Shown: positions 41,464 to 56,400 of the stretch, piece after piece
How positions within the stretch are numbered: the first letter of the stretch is position 1
How the letters are laid out: each line of letters opens with the position of its first letter
NCBI GenBank assembly: GCA_012295275.1
Contig: CM022672.1
Span: forward strand, 20,738,894 to 20,802,893
Reading direction: 5' to 3'
Origin: Chrysomallon squamiferum
Taxonomy: Eukaryota; Mollusca; Gastropoda; Neomphalida; Peltospiridae
DNA: 64,000 bases
Made by a program: the position numbers and the translations under genes
The notes under the pieces: model-generated
What the model was told of the DNA's origin: nothing
The model's database searches: none
Seen by the model: only the letters and a program-made list of their open reading frames with translations

Positions 41464-44400
41464 GAATGTAAGTAAATAAATAAGTAAGTAAGTAAGTAAA
41501 TAAACAAAAACAATAAAAAACAAATAAACAAACAAATATGTTTTGATAGTTCTTAGGTGAATTATTTATTTATTCTTACCTGTTAGGATGTCCAGGGCCT
41601 TAGTGATTTGTTTTGTGGCATATGTCACTTGCCAGAACTCAAGTTCAAAACTCCAGTATTTAGTAGTATTCACATTCTGTGGGTGGCCCATGTAAAACTT
41701 GCAGGATTTGGGTTCCTTCACGCTGCGTTTGAGGAAATTTTTATCTTTCTTGGTTTCTTTTCCATCGATAGACATCTCAAGTCCAGTCTGTACACTCCAT
41801 GATATTTGAAACTGCAGGTACTTATTCACTGCGATGTCACTCAGATAGACAGTCCACTCTCTGGACTGTGTGCTGACTGTGACAAAGAGTCGTTTTCTGA
41901 GGTAGTACACAGCAATCCCCACCCCTTCTTTCTCCTCCCCGCAGTTTGTCATCAGATATGTGTTGTCCTCCAGAGTGACAAACTTCACAGAGAATGTGAC
42001 AGTGAAACCAAACTGACACTGATCAGGGTCCATCAGACACGAGCCAATCACATCTGTCCAGTCAATATACTGATCTCTGTCATTGAAAACTACTGCATGT
42101 TTGTTTCTTGTGTTGATGATTAGCTGCAGTTTGCTGGTAACAGTGACATTGCCAGACGATGTGATCAGAGTGTTCCCATTTATCAGTTTAAATTCAAATC
42201 TCCTGTCATCAACTGCATCAACTGGAAAGTTGTAGTAATGAAAAATTAACTTTTTTTTTTAATTCAAAGATTCATTTTACATATTTGTTTTATATATATA
42301 AAATAGAATGTATTCTATGTAATAATATTTGGATCTGCAACTAGTGTGGCTTGATATTTTGAGGTGTAACAAGCGTGACATGGTACAGTGACAATTAACA
42401 AGTATGACATAGTACAGTGACATGTAACAAGTGTGGTATGATATACTGACATGTAAAAGTAACATGATATATTGACATGTAACAAGTGTGGTACGATATA
42501 CTGACATGTAACAAGTAACATGATATACTGACATGTGACAAGTGTAATAAGTGTAACTGTACACCAGTCTGTAAGAATATTGTGATGTGAAACAAGTGTA
42601 ACTATACACTGACATGTAAGAACACTGATGTGAAACAAGTGTAACTATACACTGACATGTAAGAACATTGTGATGTGTAACAAGTGTAACTGTATACTAA
42701 CATCTCAGTGAGGTCCAGTCTGTTTTAGAAATAACTGTTTGACACACTTGTCTTGGATCATCAGGATTAAAGAAGCCATTTTCATAACAAACATCTTTGA
42801 TGATACACACATCAGTCTGCAAAATATTTATTTCAGTACAGATAAAGACAGTGATAACATCATTTTGATGCAGAAAAAGGCAGTGAAAACATTATGTTAG
42901 TACAGATAAAGAGAGTGATAACATTATTTCAATACAGATAGAGAAGTGATAACATTATTTTAGTTCAGATAAAAACATTGATAATATTTCAGTACAGATA
43001 AAGACAGTGATAAAAGTATCTTAGTACAGACAAAGACAGTGATAGCATTATTTTAGCTCAGATGCAGACAGTGATAAAATTATTTTGGTACAGATGAAGA
43101 CAGTGATAAAAGTATCTTAGTACAGACAAAAACAGTGATAACATTATTTTAGGCATTATTATCATCATAATTTGTTAAAAATGTTATGGTCATAGAAATC
43201 TACAACAACAATAAAACTTTTAAAAAAAAAAATTCTTACCAGCAATAAAAAATATGTGACTTACCCTGTTTGAACATCCTTTCTGAACAGAGCATGTCTG
43301 ACATACAGAATCAAAGCTGATAAATACTTGTGCATTGCTTCTTGTTTTCCCATTGTTGCTTATGGAGATGTTGAAAATGCCAAGTGCACTGACTCTGCAT
43401 CTAACTACCTCTGAGCTGTCAAAAACTGCAAGTGATGTTTGTTCTTTACCCTACAAAAATCACAAACTTGTACTGGTAACTTCTACACATGATGAAAACA
43501 AAATATGTATGTCAGAAACATAAAAAAAAAACAGAAAAACATAAAAATAAAGACAGAAAGTCAGAGACAGAGAGAGAGAAAGGAGAAAGACTGATTAAAG
43601 GGGAGAGAGAGTTATTACTTACATCTGATGAAATCAGATGACAAGTGAGTTGACCAGACTCAGCAAACTGCAGACCATACACTATGACCTCTGTACATTC
43701 AGCTTCACGAATGTCACACACAGGCATGGCTAGAGACACAATTTGAGGTGAGGTTTCACTTGAGATGTCACAGACAGCACCTGTCCACCCATTGTTACAT
43801 GTACACACACCTGATTTATTAAAAGGAAATTAATTTTATTAAAATGTTTTGTTTTGTTTTATATTAGCTAACTATTATAATTTTAAACACACTTTTATAA
43901 TGTATCATGTATGAAACAATTAAACAAATGTTTCATCAGTTTCTATCCAAATGAATAAAAAGTACCAAAATTGTTGTTTTTTTTTTAGGGGTCTACTAAT
44001 GGTAAACATTTATGTGATTTTACAAACATATATTAATATGATAAACATTTATGTGATATTTAATAACACTTTTGTGATATTTATTAAGATTATTTGTAAT
44101 GTTTTTTAAAATAATTATTTGTTATATTTATTAAGATATATGTGATACTTACCACTGATACATGTTCCATGGTTGTTACAGTCATCAATACACATGTGGT
44201 TGGCAAAGTTAGGTAACTCCACTGTTCCTGTTTTGTCTGATGTAATCCACAAGTCAATGTTGATGCTGAGTTCCACCTCACAGAATAACATGATGTTGTC
44301 CAACATTAAACTCACCCACTCCAAGCTGTCTAGTATCTGTAGATAACAAATAAACAAATAAACAAACAAACAAACAAATAAATAAATAAGTAGTTTAATA

Positions 44401-47400
44401 AACAAATAAACAAATAGATCAATAAAAAGTTTAATAAATAAATAAATTACAGGAAGAAGAAAAAGAAGAGGAAGAAACAAACAAACTTAAATAATAAAAT
44501 ATATTCAATACAAATGAAGAAATAAAACAAATAAACAATTAAAAAATACAGAAAACTAAATATGATGTTCTGTTATTAAATTACCTGGATATCTTCAATG
44601 CATGAATCCAGACTGAATTCTGCATCAATGGTAACCAGACTTTTACATGACTTGGCAGAAGCAGAAGCTTCTACAACAGCATTGCAGGCAGTCACAGCTC
44701 TTTCCCTGGTGATCTTTCCAGCAGTTGGCCATGTGAACTCCTAATTTGTTATTTATATTTTAACATAAAACATCTGTGTAACATTCACATACAGATTGCA
44801 GTATTAAAGTGCTATTTATTTTGTTCTTGTCAATTAATCAAATTGAAATGATGCAAACTGCTTTCTGACTGGCTATGATTACTGAGTCAGAAAGTATATG
44901 TCTTAGTAAGTATTAGTTTATTTAGAAAATCAATGTTTTCACACAAGATGATATTCGTTTTGCTTACACAAAAATATTTTAAATAGAGAGCATTGTAAGA
45001 CAGTATAAAACAGGTTACCCTTGGTTTGTAATTGATGTCAAACTCCCACGGCACTACTTGTTGTGTAGGAATACACACATCAATCTTCTTGGCAACAGAA
45101 ACTAGAGACTCTGTGATGTCAACTGCACCTGTAATTAACTAAACTCATCAGAAAACAGCAAACTGTTAAAATGTTTTACTAACTGAGCATTTGGTTCTTA
45201 TTAAGACTATATTACTGAGTGTAAACATGCATGGCAGAAACTTTCATTTATAAACAGCATAATAGCATATACAATTCATTGTATGTTAAACATGATCAAT
45301 ATCAAAGTCTGCAAGTTTCTAACCCTTTTCAAGAGTTTTAGTTTTGCTCTGAGTACAAGACATGACATCCATGTTAGGTGCACACATCTTCTTTCTGTCC
45401 TGCAAACAGTCACAGTACACAGTTAAATCTGTTTCTTTCACATCTTCTGCTTCAAAACATTTCCCATTGTAGAAACTGTCCTGTGAAGCCACCCTGTACA
45501 AATACAGTACAATTTATTTTTACATGTATTGTTCTTTATATCTGCACACTGCAAACTTTATAGTACAAATTTTTAAGCAACAGAATTATAGCATTAAACT
45601 AACTGTGCAAACTGCTGTGCACAACACATAAATACAGCTATGAAATATAATAATGAAAGATTACTAATTCCTAATGGAGCAAACTTTTGCTGCACTAATT
45701 CACTTAAGTATTTCATTCTAGGGGAAATCCTTAATTTTTGACATTCCAAAAATTATAATTGCTGCCGAGTAAGATAATGACTTTCATACTGCTCAAAAGG
45801 TCATGCAACAGTAAGATACTTCATTCCAATAGATTAAAAAAAAAAAAATGAAAACAATTTTTTTTTTAGAAATAGTAATCATCACTAACCTCCAGCTATG
45901 AGAGAACTCATCAGGTTGTTTCTGATTTCCTCCATACAGCTTTCCATCCAACTTGATAAAGTCATTTGACTTGTCTCCATCAAATGTTCCACACAGACCT
46001 AGTTATATATATTTGTCAGTTATACATACACAGAACAAGTTAATACATATCAATAATAATATTCATCATGTAAATACATACACAAACCTTGTTTCACATT
46101 TAATTAAAATATTCATCATTTAAATACACATATGGACCTAGTTACATATTTAATTAAAATATTCATTATTTATATACATATACATATCTAGTTTCATGTT
46201 TAATTAAAACAAACAGGAAATCAATAGAAAATGAAATTGACGAATTTTGACTTGTTTACCTTCTCTATTCATGAAATTAAAAGAATATGAAATACTCAGC
46301 AAAATGACTTCTTTACATTATGTTTTCATGAAATCAGTAGAAGAGGCTTTGTATAATCACAGTGAGGAATTTTGACTTGTTTACCTTCTGTATTCATGAA
46401 GTCAACAGAAGAAGCTTTGTACGAAACAGTGAGGAATTCTGCTGTTACTCCTCTCCCATACTGTACAGTAACAACCCCCCCTGTAGGCAGTATCACCTGA
46501 AAACAAATAATACTTTTAACACGTTTCAGTATTTGTAGAGCACTGTTCAGGAACTGGATGCAGCTGTGTTAAATAATTGTCTTTTTTTTACATAGAATAC
46601 AACTCTGTGTGTTTAAATCTTGTGTTTAAATTCTTTTGTGTTTAAATACTTGACATTATCTGTGCATATCTATTACTTTGTGTTAAAATACCTGATATTA
46701 CCTAATACTTTGTGTTTAAATACCTCATATTACCTAATACTTTGTGTTTAAATACCTCATGTTACCTGTATGCATGTATCTAATACTTCATGTTTTAATA
46801 CCTGATATTTCCGGCCTCCACTATGTCTGATTATCTGAGTTTGTGCAGTGAGCTCTCCATTCAGATACAAGCGTGGTATTATTGGTTGACGTCTGCCACC
46901 TTTCTGTGCTCCACAGCGATCAATGACAATGATATCATCTCCAGACTTGACAGCCACAGCACAGTTACATGAAGCTTTCCCATTGCAGTTACGCAGAAAT
47001 GTTCTTATCTGTAAAAAAAATATTTTATTAAAGACATTTCATTGCAGAAATAATGCTAATAATACTACTACTACTAATAATAATAATGATGATGATGATA
47101 ATAATAGTAAAAACAACAATAACAATAATAATAATGATGATGATGATGATGCTAATGATGATAGTAATAAAAGTAATATGTCTGGTTGTGAGTTGTTAAA
47201 TTATTGGCTACTTCCCATTCCAGATAAAGCTCATGATGCAGTTAGATGGGTAATAATTTATCAAGTTAGCTAGGTACTAAATGATAGTGTTTATTACACT
47301 CACCTCATATGGCAGTGATTTGTGTCTGTAAAGAATGAACTCTCCTTCTAAGTAGTTGTTGTATCGTCTATAAAATAACAACATTCAGTTACTTACTCTT

Positions 47401-50400
47401 TGGTGCATTGGTTCCATCCTTAAAATTAATCATAAACCAAAACAGTAATTTTTTCATGAAATCTCAATAAATTACATATTTATCCTTTTGAACAAGTGTG
47501 AATAAAGAAGAACTTACTTTTTGTCAAATGTTGTAAAATGAGGGTCACCAACAGACAGACAGACGGCTAACTTGTCTCTGTCCTTGACAGTCAGCTGTTA
47601 AAATATCGGTTTCATCTTTTTAGAAATATCTAATAATTTGTCTCACATTAAAGTGTCAGAATCTTAATATCTTTATTGTTTACAAATAAAACAAATTAAT
47701 TATCTACTATCCAGACAGGTTAATCTACTTCTGTATAAAACACTTCACAATTCCTTTGTCAAGAGATAAGTTTAACATATTTATATCTGTCATCAAAAAT
47801 TACAATAGAATATCAAAATACCTTTAATAAATTACAAATTATATTTGACAAGTAATGTAATATATGTGTAGTTCTAAATTATTATTTTGGTTAAAAAATA
47901 CTATTTATACTAAAATGATTCACTAACATACCTCTATTTGTAAAATGTAACTGGACTATGAATACAAATGACCAATGACATAGATAAACATATGTGTATT
48001 ATAAACACAGGTAAAATACCTGGACATCTCCCACAGTGACACTTTGAACTTGCAGTTGTGACACGACAATGTTGGCAGTCACAGTGATTGTTCTCTTTCT
48101 GTCTCTGTCTTTCAAGCCATCAGTGGATCCCTTTCACTGCAATTCTCAGCACATCAGACCACTTTTCTGTCTGTATCTCAAATGTACATGCATCTCTGCC
48201 TCCTTGACTGACAAACACAGCCTGGGAAATCTCAAACCCTGTCAAACACTTCACTTCTCTTTTCTCCCGTTTCAGCTCTGTCTGCACTGTTAGTCTGCAG
48301 TCTTTGTCATCACGGTTACACAGAAGTTTGGGAGGGAGGGTTGCTTTCACTTCAATGTAGCCATAGGCTGCTCCTTCATACACTGTCAGTTTGTCTGTCA
48401 GTAACTGTGAATGATAACACTTGTAAACATTTTATTGAGCACTACAAAATGTTATCTGTTTGAGAGAATCTTTATTCTTTTTGGTTTTGTTTGGTTAAAA
48501 CAATATTAGTAAAATTACTATTTACACACAAAAATTACATACCATTCTTTACTATAAACTAATGTGTTCCCATGCTAATATCTCTATACTCACTTCAACT
48601 TGTGCCACCAGAGGGCGACTCTGTCTCCAGGGCCCATGACTTTGTTCACAGTTTGCAGCCACACAGGCAGAAAAAGAACAGGAAATCTTGTCTCCAAATC
48701 TGAGATGTTCAATGAGTGAGTGGTTCAGAGAATGTTCCAGTTTGCTGCCAGACACATTTTCAATTTTCTCTGACATGATAACTTTACTGTTGATTTGCCA
48801 CTTTACATAATACTGAAGATCTACTTGTTCCAGTTGACTTGCTGAGCACACCAATGATGATTTACCAATTCTAAGCTCTGGTTCTTGTTTGAATTCAGGT
48901 AGATCTAAACAAAACATTAAAAACACAATACAGTGACTACTCAGTGGAATCCTACCATAAATGTCTGAAGTAAAATGAATTTCAATAACAAAATGGATAT
49001 TCTACTTCCATGTTTAGTTCAGTTTTTGAAATATAAAACATCAACTTTGGTGCAAAAATTTGATGACAAGGGCTTTCTGAATGAGTCAGAGACTGCAAGC
49101 AAGAGAAAGAGAAACATTAAAACTTACCCAGTTTGATATCAAACCCACTGACAATGACTTTGTGAGCAAACACAACATTCCAGTCTGACATGACACAATG
49201 TGTAAACTGATTCCTTGTGAAATGACGACCAAAGTAAAATTTGTGACCAGAAATTCGGAATCCTCCAAGTTTTCTTGCCTTCAATTTCTTATCCACCATC
49301 TGACCATTAAAATAGAGACTGAGCCCAGCTTGCTGACTCCAAGAAAACTCAATGTTTACAAACTTGTTTGTGAATGTTCTTTCACTGAACCTTGCGTTAA
49401 CCACCCACTCATAATGAGAGGTTACAACACGCAAGTACAGGTAATGTCTCTCCCACCACATGGTCATGCCAGCCATATCGTCATCACCACTGGAGAAGAT
49501 GTACTCACTGTTTCTGAAGGAGATCAGCTTAAGCTTGAATGACACTGTAAGACCAAACTTGCATAATGCCAGGTTTCCTAGGCAACTGTCTGACATATCT
49601 CCAAAGTCCACAAAGTCGTGTTTTCCATCAAGGAGTAAAGCTTTGGCTCCTGTAGGTCCAATCACAAACATTGGCTTCCCATAAAGTGTCAGATTGCCAG
49701 ACATTGTCAACAGAAGGTTACCAATAATGTGAAGGAAGCCATATCTTCTGATAGTCACTTCTTTAACTGAAATAGTATTTAAAATACATGATACTTAGTG
49801 ACTTCTCTACTGTTCACAAAGCTGTTTTGTACTCATATGCATTTATTATGCACTGTTTTATACTGACACAAATTCACTATTCAAAATTCTGTATTGACAC
49901 ACATTCACTACTCAGTTTTATATTGACACATTCACAACTCACAGTTTAATATTGACACAGATTCACTACTCACAGTTGTATATTGATACAGATTCACTGC
50001 TCACAGTTCTATATTGACACTACTTACTGCTGAGATGAGACCATGATGTGGTTGATGCAGCTATTTTACAAATCTGTATTTTGTTCTCTGGGTTAACTGA
50101 TCCCTCTTTGTAGCAGCTGTTGTCAATAAAACAGACGTTTTTCTGTAAAAACAAAGAATGTTTTTTTGTGTTTATTTGTTGTCTGTTTGTTTGTTTGTTT
50201 ATTTATTATTAAATTTATTGATGTGCAAATACACACTCACCTGTGCTATACATTTCTCCAGTGAGCACACCTCACAGTTTGAGTCGTAGTTAATGTACTT
50301 CATCTTCTCACTTAATGTGCTGCCATCATTGCTCACTGCAACCATGTAGCTAGCAGTAACATCAACTTGGCAGATAACAATTTCCGAACTCATAAAAAAT

Positions 50401-53400
50401 GCAGGCACTTTTTTAGTACTGCTTTCTTGGAAACTGCCATCATTTTGTTTCTGTAAGTAAAGTAGTAATGTGAGAAGTGTTATCATGTAGGTTAATATCA
50501 GTTTTAATTACCAACAATCAAATAGTTAATGTAAGTCAAAAATATAATACAAATTAATGTCAGAATTAATGGTAACATTTAAATCGTCAGTAAGTGTTAA
50601 CAGATATATGTTAATAACATTTTTGAATTAAAATTCAGACATGATAAAACAGCACTTTCAGTTTTTCTCCCCTTTCTATTTATGGATATTTGTATTTTAT
50701 AAATATTTGCAGTCATCATGAGATTTTAAATGATCTCAAAAAATGTCTCATTAGAAATATGAATGAAAAGAAGAAAAATGTAACAGTGACATGTAATATC
50801 AGAAATGTTTAATTTTCAAACACATATGGAATTACAACAGAGTTACTCAGCTATCATTAAAGACATCTAAACCACTTAGATATAATATTTTAAACCTTAG
50901 ATATAAAATGAAATAAGTGATAAGATTGTGTTAAACTATAAATAAAATATTAAAATAAAATATCAGTATTAAAGATGTATGTTGTTTTAGATACAATAAA
51001 GATATATTAATCTGTATATATAATAAACTTTAGATGTAAAAGTAAAGGTTTATTAAACTGTTTATAAAATAAAGGTGAAAGCAGATTAAACTGTTTTAGA
51101 TATATCATACTAACAGTTAGAACTGTAAGATGACAAGTAAGATTAGCTGATTTCACAAATGGTCCTCCATAGACAATGATGTCTCCACAGTGATCATCAA
51201 CACGGATGTCACACAAGTCACGTTTCAGTGACTCTAACGTTGGTGCTGCTGTAACAGTAACAGAACAGTCATCTCCAGCAAAGCCTTCCTCACAGTCACA
51301 TGTTCCTGTAAAACGATTTCACAGTGAATTACATAACAAGACTTATTATAGATATTTGTCTCACTGTTACTACAGATAACAATACATAGCAAGACTTGTT
51401 ATTGATATGTTTCTCACTGATTCTGTAAACTGATTTAATTACATAATTTTGACTTGTTAGAGATATATTTCTCACTGTTACAACAGATAAAAATTAATAA
51501 TTTTGACTTTTTATAAATATGTTTCTCACTGTTACTACAAACAGATAATAAGACTTGTTATAGATATATTTTTCACTGTTACTAGAAACTGGTAATAATA
51601 CATAACAATAGTTGTTATAGATATATTTCTCACAATATTCTTGATAGTACAAGGCAGAAATAATTATAAAAATTTACACAACAATTTTAGAATTTCAATT
51701 ATAGAAAACTGTAAACAAATTTAATATTATCATTCAATGTACATTATAAACACAAAATTTTATCAGTTAAAGTGTGTTTCACACATAAATTTTATCACTA
51801 TATTTTATCATCAGTTGAAGACAAACCTTGTAGGCAGTTTCCATGTGTGCTGCAGTCACCTGGGCATATGGAGTTAAAAATGTCTGGCATGACTACTGAG
51901 CCATCCTGTCTGGTCAGCTGAGAAATGTCAAATGGAATCTTTATCAAACACTGCTCCTTGATGTTAGTTAGCATCTCCTCTGCCCAGGTCTTGTCATCAG
52001 TTAGCTACAAATAACACATTATGAACACTTGTGTGTTGTTACTGTTATTATATATACAAACTATTCTACAAATAAACACATTATAAACACTGGTGTGTTG
52101 TTACTGGTACAAACTAACCTGCAATAAATACTTTTATAAAAAGAAACAAACTCGTACATAATTACAATTGAAACAACTTGTATGTCATGTTTTAATTATG
52201 AGTTAATGTGTCTGATGTTAAAACAGCTCTTGAAGTATGTAATGAAAAATGATTGTGTGTGTATTGAAATCTCTAACCTGTATGTCCATGATACATGAAT
52301 CAAGGGCTGTTTGGTAACTGGTTGCGATTGTTCCCAAACATCCACTGGCTGATGCAGATGCTTTTACAACTTTCTCACAGTATGCCTTCACATCAGCATA
52401 CTCCATCCCACTTGGTGTAGGCCAGGCTGCCTCCTGGAAACAAGAGATAAAAGTTATAACTAATAAAATGACTAAGAAGTAACAACAAAAACATATTTTT
52501 AACAACTGATCAACACATTTGAATAAAATTGCTATGTTTGCATAACAGAGTAATCTGATAGAGCACTACTAGGAGCAGGGCTGCCTTAATAGCATTATAG
52601 GCTGCTAGGCACAGAAATACACTGGCACCCCTACCTAACAATGTTCACATGTAATAAAAATTAAAATGAATATTGTTCATTATCTTAGTAAAACACAAGT
52701 TAAATATTCATTTTCAATAAAACATTAATTTAAAATTTAGTATAGCATAGCATTTATTTATTTACTCACAGAAAGTCAAAAATACATTTTGCCATCACAA
52801 ATCTCAGTAATAATTGATAGATGAGAAAAGCTCAGTGGACAATTTAATGAGGACTATCCTGTGACTGCCACCATATTCTATGTATATGTACACTTACTGG
52901 AAAGACATACTCGACATCATGTTCAAAGATTTCTTCCTGTTCAACACTGCCACATTTAGCTGGACTCACAGCCAAGTCAATCAATTCTTTTGTTATGTCT
53001 TCATCTGTAACAGGAGAGTTCATGCAATGTATTACAAAACAAATGACACTTTACGCAGTGGATATAATACATGGATACAATATTTATAATACTCTGCATT
53101 ACAGGCATAATAAATGTATAAATAATAATACTGTTACAAACATATCAAATGTAATGTAGATGTAAAGAGATGTAAGTTATGTCACTGTGTTAATTAGACG
53201 CATCTGACTCACATCGTTTCCTATTTGTTCTGCTGCCAGTGTCTGCTGGTGGAGAACAGTCAAGGAGATACTTGGTGTCGCTGCAGCTGATGTCATGATT
53301 CTCACGACAGTCACAGTACTCTGTCCAACTCTCAGCATCAGCATCATCAGGGCAGTAGCCATTGTACAGTGTGTCCTCAGTTTTTACTCTAAATTACATA

Positions 53401-53455
53401 TCATACTGTGATTGTTTTTGTAACAATGACAACATTATCATCATCATCATCATCA

Positions 53456-53487
<32 letters not shown>

Positions 53488-56400
53488 TCTTTATAATTTC
53501 AACTTAAATGATGACTACAGTCTCAGTGGTAATGATTGGTGCTGTTTGTATAAATTCAAACTTACTTCCACTTGCTGGAGAATTCATCAGGCTTTGAGGA
53601 CCTTCCTTTGTACACTGACCCATCGGGATAGGTGAGGTCATTGCTCTTTTCATTGTCAAATGTACCACACAGTCCTGAAACATCACACACAAACCTTCAA
53701 TTAATCAGATAAATAGTGGAAACAAATAAAACAACAAATAAAACATCAACTTATAACAAGTATTCATCAACAAGTGAATGTAAGCTATATTTATCATATT
53801 CACATCAATAATTACCATGTGAATATCAACACTTACCATACGTATTAAAGAGATCTTCTGGAGATGCTGTAATCCAGACATTGACAAACTCAGGTAGAAA
53901 TCCTTTTCCATTCTGAACTTGCACAGTAGTCCCAGTTGGCAAAATTATCTGAAACACAGATCACACAACTCATTATTAGCAAACAAACTCAGTAAATTGT
54001 TACAGAGAAATTGAATATCTGATAGACACAATGCTATATAAATTCACTGAGAATTTGTATTGCTGGTGAGCATGGTATGTCATGATACATCTGATACACA
54101 TGATACAACATAAACTGATAAAGAACATATATCTGATACACATAATACTACATACACTTGTAGAAAAGTTACATATCTGATAGTATATAAACTCATAGAG
54201 AACTTATGTATCCAACACACATACTACATATTACATATTACTCATAAATAACTTATATATCTGATACACATGATACCACATGAACTCATAGAGAATGTAC
54301 TTTATACAGGGTTCTAAAAAAACTTATAAAGAACTTATATATATATATATGTATATGTATATAAGGCACACACAACAGTAAATAAACTCAGAGAAGTATA
54401 TAAATTCATAAATAACTTATATATCTGATACACACGATACTACATAAACTTATACAGAATGTACCTTATACATCTGACACACATGATACTATATAAATTG
54501 ACAGAAGATTTACCTGATACTTATTGCCTCCATTGTATCTGAGTACCTGGACTCCTGGTGTCATTACTCCATTACGGAAAATCTTGACACTCATTGGTGT
54601 TCTCCTGCTTGGTTTACTTTTAGGTCCACATCGGTCCACAACAATCACATCATCTTCCACTCGGACAGCAACAGCACAGTTACATGATGCTATGTGATTA
54701 CACGATCGGTAGAAAGCATGCACCTATAATATTAAAAATTACATATCAACACAATAAGATACTGTTTCATTAAAACAAAACATGTATTTTTATTAACATG
54801 TCTGAATATTACTGTTATTTACTTTCATTAAGGCTGTTATGTCACATGTAACATTTCAAATTATGCATTGCCCTTAATACCTGTAACATCGAAAGTTGTA
54901 TATATTTCTGTCAACACCTGTAATATTATGTTATATAACTATTAACACTTGTTTAAACCTTTATTGATATGTCTGTAATTTTATATGTTATGTACATGAA
55001 GTGTACATATCATCTCTATTTGTATTATAGTACAGAGACAACAAAAAAAACTAATCTGTATGTAAGACAAGTTTACAGCTTACCTCATATGGCAAGGTGC
55101 TGTGTTTGTACAGAACAAACTCACCCTCAAAATAATTGTGGTACAATCTGAAATATAACAAATATAAAGAGTAACATAACCATATTAAAGTTAAATTAAT
55201 AATAGCACATCAAACTATAAAATAAATTACAATCTCCTACCTGCCATCAAATGTGGTGATGTGTGGATCATTGACAGAGCTGCAGGTTGAGGCTGTATCC
55301 CTGTCTTGAATTATCACCTGTAATTACATAAGTATATACACCTATAATTTTAGTCATACATGTCTGTAATTATACAGTTATATTAACCTCTAATTATACA
55401 ATTATGCATATGTAATTAAACAATTACAAATACTTGTACTTATTATACACATATTATACTATCACTACTAACAGTTATGTAATATATCAGTATTTATTAT
55501 TATATTTTGATCAGCAGTTACTAGTGATATATTTTAATTAACCAGTAGTTTGTGAGATATTTTAATTAACCAGTAGTTGTGAGATATTATAACTGACCTC
55601 TACTTGTGAGATTTGGCGAGTATACTGCACTTCTCCTTCACACAATACAGAGACAGAAACCAGCAACTGGCTAACAGCTTGTCCATCCCTCACCCTGTCC
55701 ACTGTGGCTTTGATTGGAACGCTCAGTCCAGATTCCCAGTTTGCTGTCACAATGCTACCTCCACATCTACAGGAGGTAAATAAATAACTAAATAAATACA
55801 CACCCCTGTGTTTGTTATTACACAATATTACTGTTTTGTTATTTGACAACAATACCTGTCTTTGTTATTTGACAATATTATTATATTTGTTATTTGACAA
55901 TATTACTGTATTTGATATTTGACATTGCCATATGACAAAATTATAAAAAAATCTTTTTGACAATATTACTGTGTTTGTTATTTGACAATATTCCTGTGTT
56001 CATTTTCTGTAAAGGTAATAGAATTTGTTATTTGACAACCTTATGGGTTTTTTTATCTGACAATAATACCTGTCTTTGTTATCTGACAGACTACTGATAA
56101 CTGCCTGGATGAGAGTCTTGTCATTGGCACATTTGTTCTGACCCTGGGTGAGGTTTCCAAACATGGTGTTGACTACAATGGAGGCATTGGAGCGTTTCCC
56201 TGCTGGACAGAGCAGACGTGGTGGCACGGTGCTGATGATGTCAACTTTCGAACCTTTTAAACCTTCAGTGACCACGATCTTTGTTTGTTTTACCTTTACA
56301 CATTAATAAGAATTTGTTTATTAACTTCTTTCTCTTACATGTTGATCCATGCATACTAATTAATCACTTTCTTTCTCCTTTTAATAACTTGATACATTTT

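Noticed and set aside
49198-49542. Plus-strand frame of 114 codons across the LamG-like exon
   Set aside because: Shadow of the conserved minus-strand exon, which has matching paralogues in four other units.
52560-52660. Possible transposon relic (GGGCTGCCTTAATAGCATTA, GGCACCCC)
   Set aside because: Some resemblance to hAT-type ends, but I could not find a matching pair of ends or a target duplication.
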